Under the pieces are notes generated by a model, which worked only from the letters and a program-made list of their open reading frames with translations, made no database searches and was not told where the DNA came from. From positions 248,001 to 312,000 of the forward strand of contig JACKEC010000016.1 in the NCBI GenBank assembly GCA_020633195.1: a stretch of DNA of 64,000 nucleotides, written 5' to 3'. Of this stretch, positions 1 to 9,119 are shown piece by piece. This DNA comes from Sandaracinaceae bacterium. Lineage in GTDB: Bacteria > Myxococcota_A > Polyangia > Polyangiales > Sandaracinaceae. The number at the start of each line of letters is the position of its first letter. Positions within the stretch are counted from its first letter, which is position 1. Made by a program: the position numbers and the translations under genes.

Positions 1-70
1 GCTGGACACGACGTCGCGCTCGCCGATCCATCCGACGGAGCACTTCAACGGACTGCTAGCGCGCGGACCT

Positions 71-2140
71 TCAGTCGGGACCGGCGAAGTCACAGAGGTG
101 GGTGGCGGTGCAGACCAACCCGTCGCAGCAGTCGTCGCCGCCGCACGAGTCGCCGCGTCCGCGGCACTCGGTCGTCGGCGGGATGCAGACGTCGTCGGGG
201 CCGCACTCGAGGCTGCAGCACTCGCCGTCGTCGCCGCACGAGCTGCCGTTCGAGTTGCACGGCGGGGGCACCCACTGCGGGGAGAGGATCGTCGCGACCT
301 CCTGGCCGGCGAGCCAGTAGGGGACCGACGAGGGGTCGGTGGTGCCGTCCGGGGCGCGCGAGATCGCGGTGACCCACACCTGCTTCTGTCCGTGCACGCC
401 CGCCGGCGCGTTGCCGTAGTCGTGGAGCGTCGTGAACAGGAGCCAGAAGTAGCCGCCGGAGTCGAAGGGGGAGAACGTGGGCCGGTAGGAGCCGTCGGTC
501 GTCCCGGCGTCGTCCGCCGGTCCGAAGTTGGCGTTGTCGAGGCGGACCGGCGTGCCGCCGTCGGGCGCGATCAGCCAGAGGGCGCCGCGCGTCCCGGACA
601 GGCCGCCCGTCGCGACGCTCGTCCGGCGCGTCTCACCGTGCTGGTAGGCGAGCCACTGCGAGTCGGGCGTCCACGTGGGGTGCCAGTCGACCGCGCCGCC
701 CGGCGAGCTCGCGGCGCCGTGGATCACCGTCGAGCCGCCGAACGATCCGTCGGTCATCACGGGGGTGACGGCGAGGTCGTTGTCGCGGTTGCTGAACGCG
801 ATCGTCGCGCCGTCCGGGGACCACTCGGGGTCGAAGCCGTTCCCCGGGGAGCCCGCGAGCGGCGTCACCTCGGCGCCCGTGGCGACGTCGAGGATGCCGA
901 AGGGCAGGCTGGTCGGGTTCGCGCCGCAGTCGCCGGTGACGACGAGCGTCGAGTCCGCGTTGAACGACTGGCAGCGCCGGACGTCGTAGCGCACCGCGAA
1001 GAGGTTCGGCGCCGGGTCGGCGGTGAGGTCGCGCGTGATGTCGAACGCGGTCACCGTCTCCGACGGCTCGCGGACGGCCATCAGGCGCTGGCCGTCGCGC
1101 GAGACCGAGTGGCAGCCGATGCAGTCGTCGCCGGGGCTCGGGAGGAAGTCGACGAGCGCCGCCGTCTGCACGTCGATGCGCCGCAGCCGGGCCGCGGGGG
1201 GCGACCAGTAGTAAACGGATCCGCCGAGGACCCCGTCGACGGTGCGGAAGGCCACCGACGCGCTCTGGTAGACCGCGCCGCCGGACGACACCTCGACGGT
1301 GACGTCGATGGGCTCGCCGACGTCGCTCCCGGCCATCGCGGGCCAGCTGTCGCCGGTGAGCTGCCAGTTGTCGGTGAACCCGGCCGCGCCGCGGAAGTAG
1401 CCGTCGAGGACGGCGTGAGGGCGCGCGAGCCGAACGTGCCACAGGTCCTCGGCGGCCGGCGACGGATGGTGCCGCGTCCACATCACGTTCGGCGGGTAGA
1501 CGTTGCGCGGCATCACCGCGCCCGCGAGCGGGTAGTCGACGGCGGGCGCCGTGGCGGGATCCGCGACCGGCGTGGCGCCGTCGAAGACCGCCGTGTCGGT
1601 CGGCGACACGCCCTCGCCGAGCACCACCCCGTGGTAGGTCACGGTGAGGGTCGTCGAGGCCGACGCCCCGCCACCTCCCGTGAGCGCCACGCGCACGTTC
1701 GCGGAGCCTCCGACGCCAGCGGCCGTGAACACGCCGGTCGAGGGCTGGAGGGTGCCGATCGAGGCGTCGTCGAGGGTGAACACCACGCCGCTCGTCAGCG
1801 TCCGCGTCATCCCGTCGCGCTGCTCCGCGATGACGGTGAAGGCCAGCGTGGTCGGGTCGTCGGGGAGCGCGATCACCGGGTCGGTCGGGGACAGCGACAG
1901 CGCGACGATGTCCGTCGGGCTCTCCGTGCTGCCGCCGCCATCGATCGCGACCAGGCCGCCGCAGCGGCCGTCGACGCACATCTCGCCCACTTCGCAGTCG
2001 TCGCTCGACTCGCAGGTCCTGCCGCCCCTGCCCAGCTCGCCTGGGCCGCAGGCCGCGCCGAGGGCCATCGAGGCGAGCGCGGCGACCCACGGGGTCCGGC
2101 CAGCGCGGAAGAATCGAGTCGAAGATCGAAGCGTAGTCAT
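71..2140 (-). CDS. Secreted lipoprotein with Big2-like domain, TolB/PD40-type propeller and a CxxCH motif
   Basis: Predicted 689-residue exported lipoprotein. I chose the ATG at 2140 because it gives an Arg-rich n-region and a lipobox (LGAAC, Cys31); an in-frame start 39 bases upstream only adds an unlikely leader. After the lipid anchor come a short Cys-rich segment, a bacterial Ig-like (Big2-type) stretch at about residues 75-170, and a region with TolB/PD40-like turns (SPDGATIAFSN, TPDSQWLAYQ) typical of beta-propellers. CIGCH at residues 340-344 has the form of a c-type haem site. The C-terminus is again Cys-rich (CCSLEC, CCDGLVC), as in many myxobacterial surface proteins. It is divergent from the thioesterase gene. 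Exact function unknown; surface binding or redox sensing is a guess. Confidence 0.8.
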   Translation of the reverse strand: MTTLRSSTRFFRAGRTPWVAALASMALGAACGPGELGRGGRTCESSDDCEVGEMCVDGRCGGLVAIDGGGSTESPTDIVALSLSPTDPVIALPDDPTTLAFTVIAEQRDGMTRTLTSGVVFTLDDASIGTLQPSTGVFTAAGVGGSANVRVALTGGGGASASTTLTVTYHGVVLGEGVSPTDTAVFDGATPVADPATAPAVDYPLAGAVMPRNVYPPNVMWTRHHPSPAAEDLWHVRLARPHAVLDGYFRGAAGFTDNWQLTGDSWPAMAGSDVGEPIDVTVEVSSGGAVYQSASVAFRTVDGVLGGSVYYWSPPAARLRRIDVQTAALVDFLPSPGDDCIGCHSVSRDGQRLMAVREPSETVTAFDITRDLTADPAPNLFAVRYDVRRCQSFNADSTLVVTGDCGANPTSLPFGILDVATGAEVTPLAGSPGNGFDPEWSPDGATIAFSNRDNDLAVTPVMTDGSFGGSTVIHGAASSPGGAVDWHPTWTPDSQWLAYQHGETRRTSVATGGLSGTRGALWLIAPDGGTPVRLDNANFGPADDAGTTDGSYRPTFSPFDSGGYFWLLFTTLHDYGNAPAGVHGQKQVWVTAISRAPDGTTDPSSVPYWLAGQEVATILSPQWVPPPCNSNGSSCGDDGECCSLECGPDDVCIPPTTECRGRGDSCGGDDCCDGLVCTATHLCDFAGPD

Positions 2141-2297
2141 CTCGCGCGCGTACGAAGCAAGGATCGGGCGACTCTCCAACGGCTACGCTTCTCGAGGAAA
2201 ACCCCACGCCTCAGGTGGGGTCAACGGACCTTCCGCGACGGCCCGTCACGCCCCTCGCCTTGCCCTCGCCTCGACCGAGTGCGACCAGTGGGCCGTC

Positions 2298-3086
2298 ATG
2301 TACGAGATGGACATCACGCTGCCTCGGTCGGCGTTCACCCCTCGGGAGGTGGCCCGCGCGGGCGACGTCTGGCGCGCGTTCCAGGACGTCGCGGTGGGCG
2401 GCTCCTCCCTCGCCGGCTGGCCGCCGGAGCGGTACCGCGCCGAGGGCGTCTCCTTCATCGTCCGCTCGATGGTCGTGGTCCACCACCGCGAGACGGTGTT
2501 CGGCGAGCCGCTCCGCGGGACGACGTGGCCGAGCGACTTCAAGCGCGGGATGTTCTTCCGCCGCGAGTGCCGCCTGCGCACCCCCGACGGCCCGGTCGCC
2601 TCGGCGACGCAGCAGTGGGTCCACGTCGCCGCCGACGTGACGCTCGCGCGGGCCTCGGACGCGCTCGTCGCGTGCTTCGCCGTCGAGGCGCACGACCCGC
2701 CCGTGGAGCTGCCGAGCCACGACCCCGTCGACGCCCCGCTCGAGCACGAGATGGAGCTCGAGTGCTGGCACACGTGGATGGATCCGCTCGGTCACGTGAA
2801 CCACCCCGTCTACGTCGACTGGGCCGACGAGGCGCTCGCGCGGTGGCTCGCCGCTCGCGGGATCGATCCCGCCCGGATGCGCCCCGTCGCCGAGTCGGCG
2901 CGCTTCAAGTCCGGCGTGGTCGGGGGCGAGCGGGTCCGCGTCGCCACGCGCCTCACGGGTCGACACGGAGACGCCGCCGTCTTCACCCACGCGATGAGCG
3001 TCGGGGACCGAGCGGTTGCGCAGGTCACGACGATGCGCGCGCTCGACGGCGACGGGCCGCCCCTCGTCGATCGGCTCGCGGGCTGA
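2298..3086 (+). CDS. Acyl-ACP thioesterase-like double-hotdog protein
   Basis: Predicted 262-residue cytosolic thioesterase. The start ATG at 2298 begins MYEMDITL; the reading frame is open far upstream, but that part is non-coding in composition. Two hotdog halves are visible: an N-terminal one (about 1-130) and a C-terminal one carrying GHVNHPVYVDWADEA at about 165-180, the usual hotdog helix signature in which Asn/His and Asp/Glu sit at the acyl-thioester site. The length fits FatA/FatB-like bacterial acyl-ACP thioesterases, which release free fatty acids from acyl carrier protein, or 4-hydroxybenzoyl-CoA-type relatives. Substrate cannot be read from the sequence. It stands alone, divergent from the lipoprotein gene and 73 bases upstream of argB. 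Confidence 0.8.
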   Translation: MYEMDITLPRSAFTPREVARAGDVWRAFQDVAVGGSSLAGWPPERYRAEGVSFIVRSMVVVHHRETVFGEPLRGTTWPSDFKRGMFFRRECRLRTPDGPVASATQQWVHVAADVTLARASDALVACFAVEAHDPPVELPSHDPVDAPLEHEMELECWHTWMDPLGHVNHPVYVDWADEALARWLAARGIDPARMRPVAESARFKSGVVGGERVRVATRLTGRHGDAAVFTHAMSVGDRAVAQVTTMRALDGDGPPLVDRLAG

Positions 3087-3159
3087 GGGGCTCGGACGCG
3101 CGCTCAAACGACCGAGTCGCCGGTGGACGCGTCGCCGCGCGCGATGTACGCACGCGCCC

Positions 3160-4035
3160 ATGGTCCAGAGCGTCATCTCCAAGGCGGCCGTCCTCCTCGA
3201 GGCGCTGCCCTACATCCGCAGCTTCCACGGCGCGCGCTTCGTCGTGAAGTACGGCGGCCACGCGATGGTCGACCCGGTGCTGCGGGACAGCTTCGCGCGC
3301 GACATCACGCTGATGAAGTTCGTCGGCCTGCACCCGATCGTGGTGCACGGCGGCGGACCGCAGATCGACGACATGATGGTCCGCATGGGCGCGAGCTCCG
3401 AGCGCGTCGAGGGCCTCCGCGTCACCGACGACGCGACGATGGAGATCGTCGAGATGGTGCTCGGCGGCAAGATCAACCAAGAGATCTGCACGCTGATCGG
3501 CAACCACGGCGGTCGCCCCGTCGGGCTCAGCGGCGTCGACGACGCGTTCCTGCGCGCCGACCGCGTCGAGGAGATGCGGACGCGGTCCGGCAAGCTCGTC
3601 GATCCGGGGCGCGTGGGCGCGGTCCGCGAGGTGAAGACCGAGGTGGTCACGCGGCTCGTGGACGGCGGCTTCATCCCCGTGATCGCGCCCATCGCCGTCG
3701 ACGACGGAGGCCGCACGCTCAACGTCAACGCCGACACCGTCGCGGGCGCCGTCGCGGCGGCCCTCGGCGCGCGCAAGCTCGTCCTGATGACCGACATCGA
3801 GGGCGTCCGGGGCGCGGACGGCGAGGTCATGTCGTCGATCAACGCCGGCCGCATCGAGCAGCTCATCGAGGACGAGGTGATCGCCGGCGGCATGATCCCG
3901 AAGGTCCGCTGCGGCCTCGACGCGATCGCCGCGGGTGTCAACAAGGTTCACATCATCGACGGGCGCACCCGCCACGCCTGCTTGCTCGAGATCTTCACCG
4001 ACGAGGGCGTCGGGACGCAGATCACCGCGAGCTGA
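3160..4035 (+). CDS. argB: Acetylglutamate kinase (arginine biosynthesis)
   Basis: Phosphorylates N-acetyl-L-glutamate with ATP, the second step of arginine synthesis. The 291-residue length is normal. Seen: KYGGHAM near the N-terminus (ATP site Lys), HGGGPQID, the NADTVAGAVAAALGA segment, GGMIPKV and HACLLEIFTDEGVGTQI at the C-terminus. An N-terminal helix (about residues 1-25) precedes the kinase core; in characterised hexameric enzymes such a helix goes with arginine feedback inhibition, so inhibition by arginine is plausible here but is inference. The start at 3160 gives MVQSVISKAAVLL. Its stop codon abuts the stop codon of the convergent gene with no spacing. argD and argF lie 2.8-4 kb downstream on the same strand. 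Confidence 0.95.
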   Translation: MVQSVISKAAVLLEALPYIRSFHGARFVVKYGGHAMVDPVLRDSFARDITLMKFVGLHPIVVHGGGPQIDDMMVRMGASSERVEGLRVTDDATMEIVEMVLGGKINQEICTLIGNHGGRPVGLSGVDDAFLRADRVEEMRTRSGKLVDPGRVGAVREVKTEVVTRLVDGGFIPVIAPIAVDDGGRTLNVNADTVAGAVAAALGARKLVLMTDIEGVRGADGEVMSSINAGRIEQLIEDEVIAGGMIPKVRCGLDAIAAGVNKVHIIDGRTRHACLLEIFTDEGVGTQITAS

Positions 4036-4473
4036 TCAGGCGGGGGTGCAGGCCTCTTCGTCGAGATCGGGGAAGGTGATCTCGACCGAGCCGGCGTCCT
4101 TGATGCCATCGATGCGCACGACGCCGTCGCGACCGATGCGCCCTCGGCGGACCGAGCCGTTGGGCAGCTTGGCTTCGTAGCGCACGCCCGGGAACGGCTG
4201 GCCGTCCTCGTCGACGAGCTCGATCTCGATCCAGTGCAGCTCGGAGACGGCCGGCTCGTGCTCCTCGACGGACACGTCCGGCACCTCGGAGAGGGGCTCT
4301 CGGTGGGTGACCGGGTCGCGGCGCAGGAACGCGTCCCGCCGCAGGACGTCGAGCTCTCGCGCGCCGAGCGCGCGCATCGGGGGCTTCCCCGGGCGCGCCC
4401 ACGTGCGGAGGACGTCCAGCCGGATCCGCCGAGCCGTGACCGGGTCTTCGACCGACACGCGCCCACTGTACAC
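4036..4473 (-). CDS. Small protein ending in a VgrG/T6SS-associated carboxypeptidase-regulatory-like domain
   Basis: A 145-residue protein with a GTG start three bases after the TGA of the upstream spermidine-synthase-like gene; GGGGA sits just before the start, so translation is probably coupled. The N-terminal half is Arg-rich and unrecognised. The C-terminal 65 residues (HWIEIELVDEDGQPFPG, then YEAKLPNGSVRRG, then ITFPDLDEEAC) match the pattern I know from beta-sandwich (transthyretin/carboxypeptidase-regulatory-like) modules attached to VgrG or found beside type VI secretion cargo in Proteobacteria and Myxococcota. No other T6SS gene is in the window. Function is unknown; a role as an orphan adaptor or a degenerate effector tail is inference. 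Confidence 0.65.
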   Translation of the reverse strand: MYSGRVSVEDPVTARRIRLDVLRTWARPGKPPMRALGARELDVLRRDAFLRRDPVTHREPLSEVPDVSVEEHEPAVSELHWIEIELVDEDGQPFPGVRYEAKLPNGSVRRGRIGRDGVVRIDGIKDAGSVEITFPDLDEEACTPA

Positions 4474-4475
4474 GG

Positions 4476-5156
4476 TCAGGTCCCCGGGCGGATCCCGACA
4501 TAGATGAAGTAGTCGAGGTCTCGCCCCTCGCGCCGGACCTCGACCCGCTCCTCGCGGGCGTCGGTCAGGAACGCCGCCATCCCGTCCAGCAGCGCGGGCT
4601 CCGCGGCCGCGGCCCAGACCGCGAGCGCGCCGCCCGGTCGCAGCGCCCCGACCGCGCGCTCGAGCCCGTCGCGCTCGTAGAGCCGGGCGTTGTCGGGATC
4701 GACGAGCCAGCTCGGCCCGTTGTCGGTGTCGAGCAAGACGGCGTCGAACGCGCCGGGCCGCTGGCCCACCACGTCGTGCACGTCCCCCACGGTGACCGCG
4801 ACGCGTGGATCCGCGAGCGGGTCGCCCAGCTCGGACGCCACCGGCCCGCGGACCCACTCGACGAGCGCCGGCTCGATCTCCACCACCTCCACGTGCGCCG
4901 GATCGAGCTCGAGGCACGCCCGCAGCGTGAACCCGAGCCCGAGCCCGCCGACGAGCACCCGCGCCCCGGGCCGGCCGGCGAGCGCGAGGCTCGCGAGCGC
5001 GCGCTCGGACGTCGCCTCGCGGCTGTCCATCAGGAAGGTCCCGTTGGCGATGACCTCGAAGACCTTCCCCACGGCCGTGTCTCGCTCGCGCAGCACCCAC
5101 TCGCCGCGCGGGGTCTCACGTCGCTCGATCACGCGCGGGGGGAGCTCGGGGGGCAC
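4476..5156 (-). CDS. Spermidine synthase-like SAM-dependent transferase
   Basis: Predicted 226-residue Rossmann-fold protein with a GTG start. The nucleotide motif VGGLGLGFTLRA (about residues 90-101) corresponds to the glycine-rich motif I of spermidine synthase-like proteins, followed by EVVEIEPALVEWV (acidic residue for the ribose) and AVLLDTDNGP. True SpeE carries GGGDGG at motif I; here the Asp is replaced by Leu, and the protein is about 50 residues shorter than SpeE because the N-terminal beta domain is reduced. It is therefore better called a spermidine-synthase-like family member of unknown substrate. It is the first gene of a two-gene minus-strand unit with the VgrG-associated-domain protein. 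Confidence 0.8.
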   Translation of the reverse strand: MPPELPPRVIERRETPRGEWVLRERDTAVGKVFEVIANGTFLMDSREATSERALASLALAGRPGARVLVGGLGLGFTLRACLELDPAHVEVVEIEPALVEWVRGPVASELGDPLADPRVAVTVGDVHDVVGQRPGAFDAVLLDTDNGPSWLVDPDNARLYERDGLERAVGALRPGGALAVWAAAAEPALLDGMAAFLTDAREERVEVRREGRDLDYFIYVGIRPGT

Positions 5157-5252
5157 GACGACCTCCGGATTCTACGCGCCTCCGCCCCGGTCGCGCGGAA
5201 ACGTCACGGGGTCCCTCGCCGAGGCCGGGGCCGCGACGTAGATTCCGACCGA

Positions 5253-5834
5253 ATGAAGGCCGCGGTCGTGAACGCGGGTCGAGGCGGTGCCGGAGGGAAC
5301 TCCGCGGCGCTCTGTCAGCTCGCGGCCGCTCACCTCACCGATCGGCGGGTCGAGGTCGAGGTGGTGACGCTGGCCGAGATCCCCGGCTTCGCGCCGCACC
5401 GCGGCGCCTTCGAGCGCGCGGACCTGCTCGTCTTCGCGACGGGGACGTACTGGGACGCGTGGTCGAGCAAGCTCGGGGAGCTCCTCGAGGAGGCGACGCC
5501 GACCGAGGGGACCGCGCTCTGGTTGGGCAAGCCCGTCTGCGTGCTGGTGTCGGCCCACGAGGTGGGCGGCAAGGGCGTGCTGTCGCGTCTTCAGGGCGTC
5601 CTCGTGACGATGGGCTGCCTCGTGCCGCCGATGAGCGGCGTGGTCGTGAACCGATCCTCGGACATCGCGAGGGCGCACGCGACCCCGGGCGAGGCCGACG
5701 ACCTGTGGGGCCCCGCGGACGTCGAGGTCGCCATCCACAACGTCGTCGAGGCCGCCCGCGGCACGCGCGGCTGGCGCGCCTGGGACGTCGACCGCGAGCG
5801 CTTCGCCGAGCGCTGGCTCCGACCGAGGGGCTGA
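5253..5834 (+). CDS. NAD(P)H-dependent FMN reductase / flavodoxin-like protein
   Basis: A 193-residue flavodoxin-fold protein starting at ATG 5253. The loop NAGRGGAGGNSAALCQ near the N-terminus takes the place of the FMN-phosphate loop (SxSxRxxGN-type) of NADPH-dependent FMN reductases, and the FATGTYWDAWSSKLGELLEE stretch matches the second flavin-contact region of that family. The likely role is flavin or quinone reduction in the cytosol using NAD(P)H. It is divergent from the spermidine-synthase-like gene and convergent with the lipoprotein gene at 5849. No redox partner is encoded next to it. Confidence 0.7.
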   Translation: MKAAVVNAGRGGAGGNSAALCQLAAAHLTDRRVEVEVVTLAEIPGFAPHRGAFERADLLVFATGTYWDAWSSKLGELLEEATPTEGTALWLGKPVCVLVSAHEVGGKGVLSRLQGVLVTMGCLVPPMSGVVVNRSSDIARAHATPGEADDLWGPADVEVAIHNVVEAARGTRGWRAWDVDRERFAERWLRPRG

Positions 5835-5848
5835 TCCGTGAGCGAGCC

Positions 5849-6316
5849 TCAGGGCTCGGGGATCACCGCGCGGATGGCGGCGGCGCACGCGGGGTCCACG
5901 CCCTCGAGCTCGTCCGCGGCGCGGCGCCCCTCGGCTTCGAGCTGGGCATTGTAGTAGGCGACCGCCGCGTTCTTGCACGTCCACTCGCGGTTGCGGCCGA
6001 CGGTGCCCTCCGGGTCGGCGTCGGCGGCCGCGCGGACCGCGGCGGCCCCACGGAGGAACGCGCTCGCGGCCTCTTCGAACCGCCGGGCCTCGAAGTGGGC
6101 GCGGGCGGCCGCGTCCTCGGAGCTCAGCACGTCCGATCCCTCGGCGGGCGCGCCCGTGGACACCCCGAGCTCGTAGAGCGACATCTCGGCGCGGGCGACC
6201 TCCTCGACCTCGCCGTCGTCCTCGTCCGGCGTCGTCCCCTCGGTCGAGGGCGCCCCGCCGCACGCGACGGCGAGGAGCACGAGCGCAGCGATTCCGAGGT
6301 GAGAGGAGTCCGACAT
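5849..6316 (-). CDS. Small lipoprotein with a helical (TPR-like) repeat region
   Basis: A 155-residue predicted lipoprotein. The start at 6316 gives MSDSSHLGIAALVLLAVACGG, a lipobox with Cys at residue 19; an upstream in-frame extension lacks a signal and is rejected. After an acidic, Thr/Glu-rich linker the protein has Ala-rich amphipathic helices (AAARAHFEARRFEEAASAF), like one or two TPR units, and ends with a short Cys-containing segment. Envelope attached; specific function unknown. It is transcribed away from the small membrane protein at 6480, the two sharing a 163-base intergenic region. Confidence 0.65.
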   Translation of the reverse strand: MSDSSHLGIAALVLLAVACGGAPSTEGTTPDEDDGEVEEVARAEMSLYELGVSTGAPAEGSDVLSSEDAAARAHFEARRFEEAASAFLRGAAAVRAAADADPEGTVGRNREWTCKNAAVAYYNAQLEAEGRRAADELEGVDPACAAAIRAVIPEP

Positions 6317-6479
6317 GCGGGCGAATCTAGCAGCCTGGCCGGTCGAGCGGACGCGCTCGAGGCGGGTGGCCGGGATCCCGGACGGTCGGCTCCGTCCCCG
6401 CACGAAGCCGCGCGGTGGCACATCGGTTGCGGTACGTCTCCTCGAGCCGGCGCGGCGCCGGACCGAAGGAGAGCCAACG

Positions 6480-6809
6480 ATGATCGAGTTCATGCGCGAG
6501 GGTGGTTTCGGGATGTGGCTGACGCTGGCGTTCTTCCTGGCGGGGGCCGTCGCGTCGGTGCTGCGGCGTCACCGGGACGGAGAGCGCTGGGCGTACGGCG
6601 GGGCCATCGCGGTGCTCGCGTCCGGGCTCCTCGGGATGTCGACGGGGCTGTACATGACCGTCGCCCACGCGTCGGGGGACGCGGAGATCCTCGGGGTGGG
6701 GATCCGCGAGTCGGTGAACAACACCGTGTTCGCGGCGGTGCTCGCGTTCGTCCTCGCCTTCGCGGGCCTCGCGCTCGCGGGGCGGGGCGCGGCGCCGAAG
6801 GCCGCCTGA
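6480..6809 (+). CDS. Small inner-membrane protein, three predicted TM helices
   Basis: A 109-residue membrane protein. The start ATG at 6480 is preceded by AAGGAGAG, a good ribosome binding site. MIEFMREGGFGMWLTLAFFL at the N-terminus resembles the first helix of MotA/TolQ/ExbB-type proteins, and two further hydrophobic stretches follow at about 38-58 and 80-102, but the protein is half the length of those proton-channel subunits and no TolR/ExbD partner is nearby. I therefore only call it a small membrane protein; kinship to ExbB is a guess. It lies 66 bases upstream of argD on the same strand. Confidence 0.65.
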   Translation: MIEFMREGGFGMWLTLAFFLAGAVASVLRRHRDGERWAYGGAIAVLASGLLGMSTGLYMTVAHASGDAEILGVGIRESVNNTVFAAVLAFVLAFAGLALAGRGAAPKAA

Positions 6810-6875
6810 GCCTTCGCCCGGGCGGTCGGCGATCGGGTCGCAGAAGCGCGCGAACCCTGGTAACCCTCGGCCCCT

Positions 6876-8113
6876 ATGGCCCGCACCAACGAAGAGCTCG
6901 TGGCGATGGCGCAGCACGCCTCGCTGCCCAACTACCGGCCGCCCCCGTTCGTCCTCTCCGAGGGCCGGGGGTGCCGGGTCTCGGACGTCGAGGGCAACGA
7001 GTACCTCGACTTCTCCGGCGGCATCGCCGTCCTCTCGGTGGGCCACGCCCACCCGAAGCTGGCCGAGGCGATCGGGCGACAGGCGGCGCGCCTGATGCAC
7101 ACGTCGAACCTCTTCTACAACGACAGGGCGATCGAGCTCGCCGCCCAGCTCGTCGAGCGCACCGCGTTCGACCGCGTCTACTTCGCGAACAGCGGCACCG
7201 AGGCGAACGAGGCGCTCATCAAGCTCGCGCGCCGCTGGCACCACGAGCACGGCCGCCCCGAGCGCGTCGAGCTCGTCGCCGCGGAGAAGAGCTTCCACGG
7301 CCGGACGATGGGCGCGCTCACCCTCACGGGGCAGCCCAAGTACCACGTCGGGATGGGGCCGCTCGTCGGCGGCGTGAAGCACGTCCCGTTCGGCGACCTC
7401 GACGCGATGCGCGCGGCCGTCGGGGACACCACCGCGGCGGTCATGCTCGAGCCGGTGCAAGGCGAGGGCGGCCTCGTGGTCCCCGACCCCGAGTACCTGC
7501 GCGCGGTGCGCGCGCTCTGCGACGAGCGCGGCGCGCTCCTGTTCTTCGACGAGGTGCAGACGGGCTTCGGCCGCACCGGCACGTTCATGGGCGCCGAGCA
7601 CAGCGGCGTCGTGCCGGACGCCTGCTCGATCGCGAAGGGCATGGGCGGCGGCTTCCCGGTGGGCGCGATCCTCGTCCGCGAGGCGCTCGCCGACGGGCTG
7701 CCCCCCGGCGCTCACGCGAGCACGTTCGGCGGCAACCCGCTCGCGTGCGCTGCGGGCCTCGCGGTCCTGTCGATCTTCGACGAGGAGGGCCTCGTCGAGA
7801 ACGCGCGCGCGATGGGGGACCGCCTCGGCGCCGGCCTCGAGGAGCTCGCCGCGGCGCACGGGTGCGTGTCGGAGGCCCGCGGCCTCGGGCTCTTGCGCGG
7901 CGTGCGCCTGCAGGGCGTGGACCCGCTCGCCGTCTACGCGCGGCTCCGGGACCAGCACAAGATGCTCGCCTCGATCGCGGGGGGCGACGTCCTCCGCTTC
8001 GCGCCGCCGCTCAACGTCACGGCGGCCGACATCGACGAGGCGCTCGAGCGCGTCGGCGCCCTCCTCGCCGAGGTGAGCCAGCCCGCCGCGGGGCTCGGCG
8101 CGGAGGTGGCCCC

Positions 8114-8117
<4 letters not shown>
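6876..8117 (+). CDS. argD: Acetylornithine aminotransferase (arginine biosynthesis)
   Basis: Pyridoxal-phosphate enzyme, 413 residues, class III aminotransferase. It converts N-acetylglutamate semialdehyde to N-acetylornithine with glutamate as amino donor and may also serve succinyldiaminopimelate. Visible features: SGGIAVLSVGHAHP near the N-terminus, NSGTEANEALIK for phosphate binding, FFDEVQTGFGRTG with the PLP-pairing Asp, and SIAKGMGGGFPVGA with the Schiff-base Lys at residue 254. Start at 6876 (MARTNEELV). Its TGA overlaps the GTG start of argF, so the two genes are translationally coupled. Confidence 0.95.
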
Positions 8118-9049
<932 letters not shown>

Positions 9050-9119
9050 CCAAAGGTTTCCGCGGGGATGGGGTGCGGACGGCCGCGGTGTTAGCGTATC
9101 CGCGACCGCATCGCTCGGT

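Noticed and set aside
1..70. Partial gene at the left edge
   Set aside because: Seventy bases give no convincing reading frame; a plus-strand frame ending at 59 cannot be supported.
98..3247. Plus-strand open frame across the first lipoprotein and thioesterase genes
   Set aside because: Low-complexity Arg/Ala translation; it covers two genes with real domains in other frames.
5843..5858. Short hairpin CGAGCC/GGCTCG as terminator between convergent genes
   Set aside because: Only 6 bp and no T tract; too weak to call.
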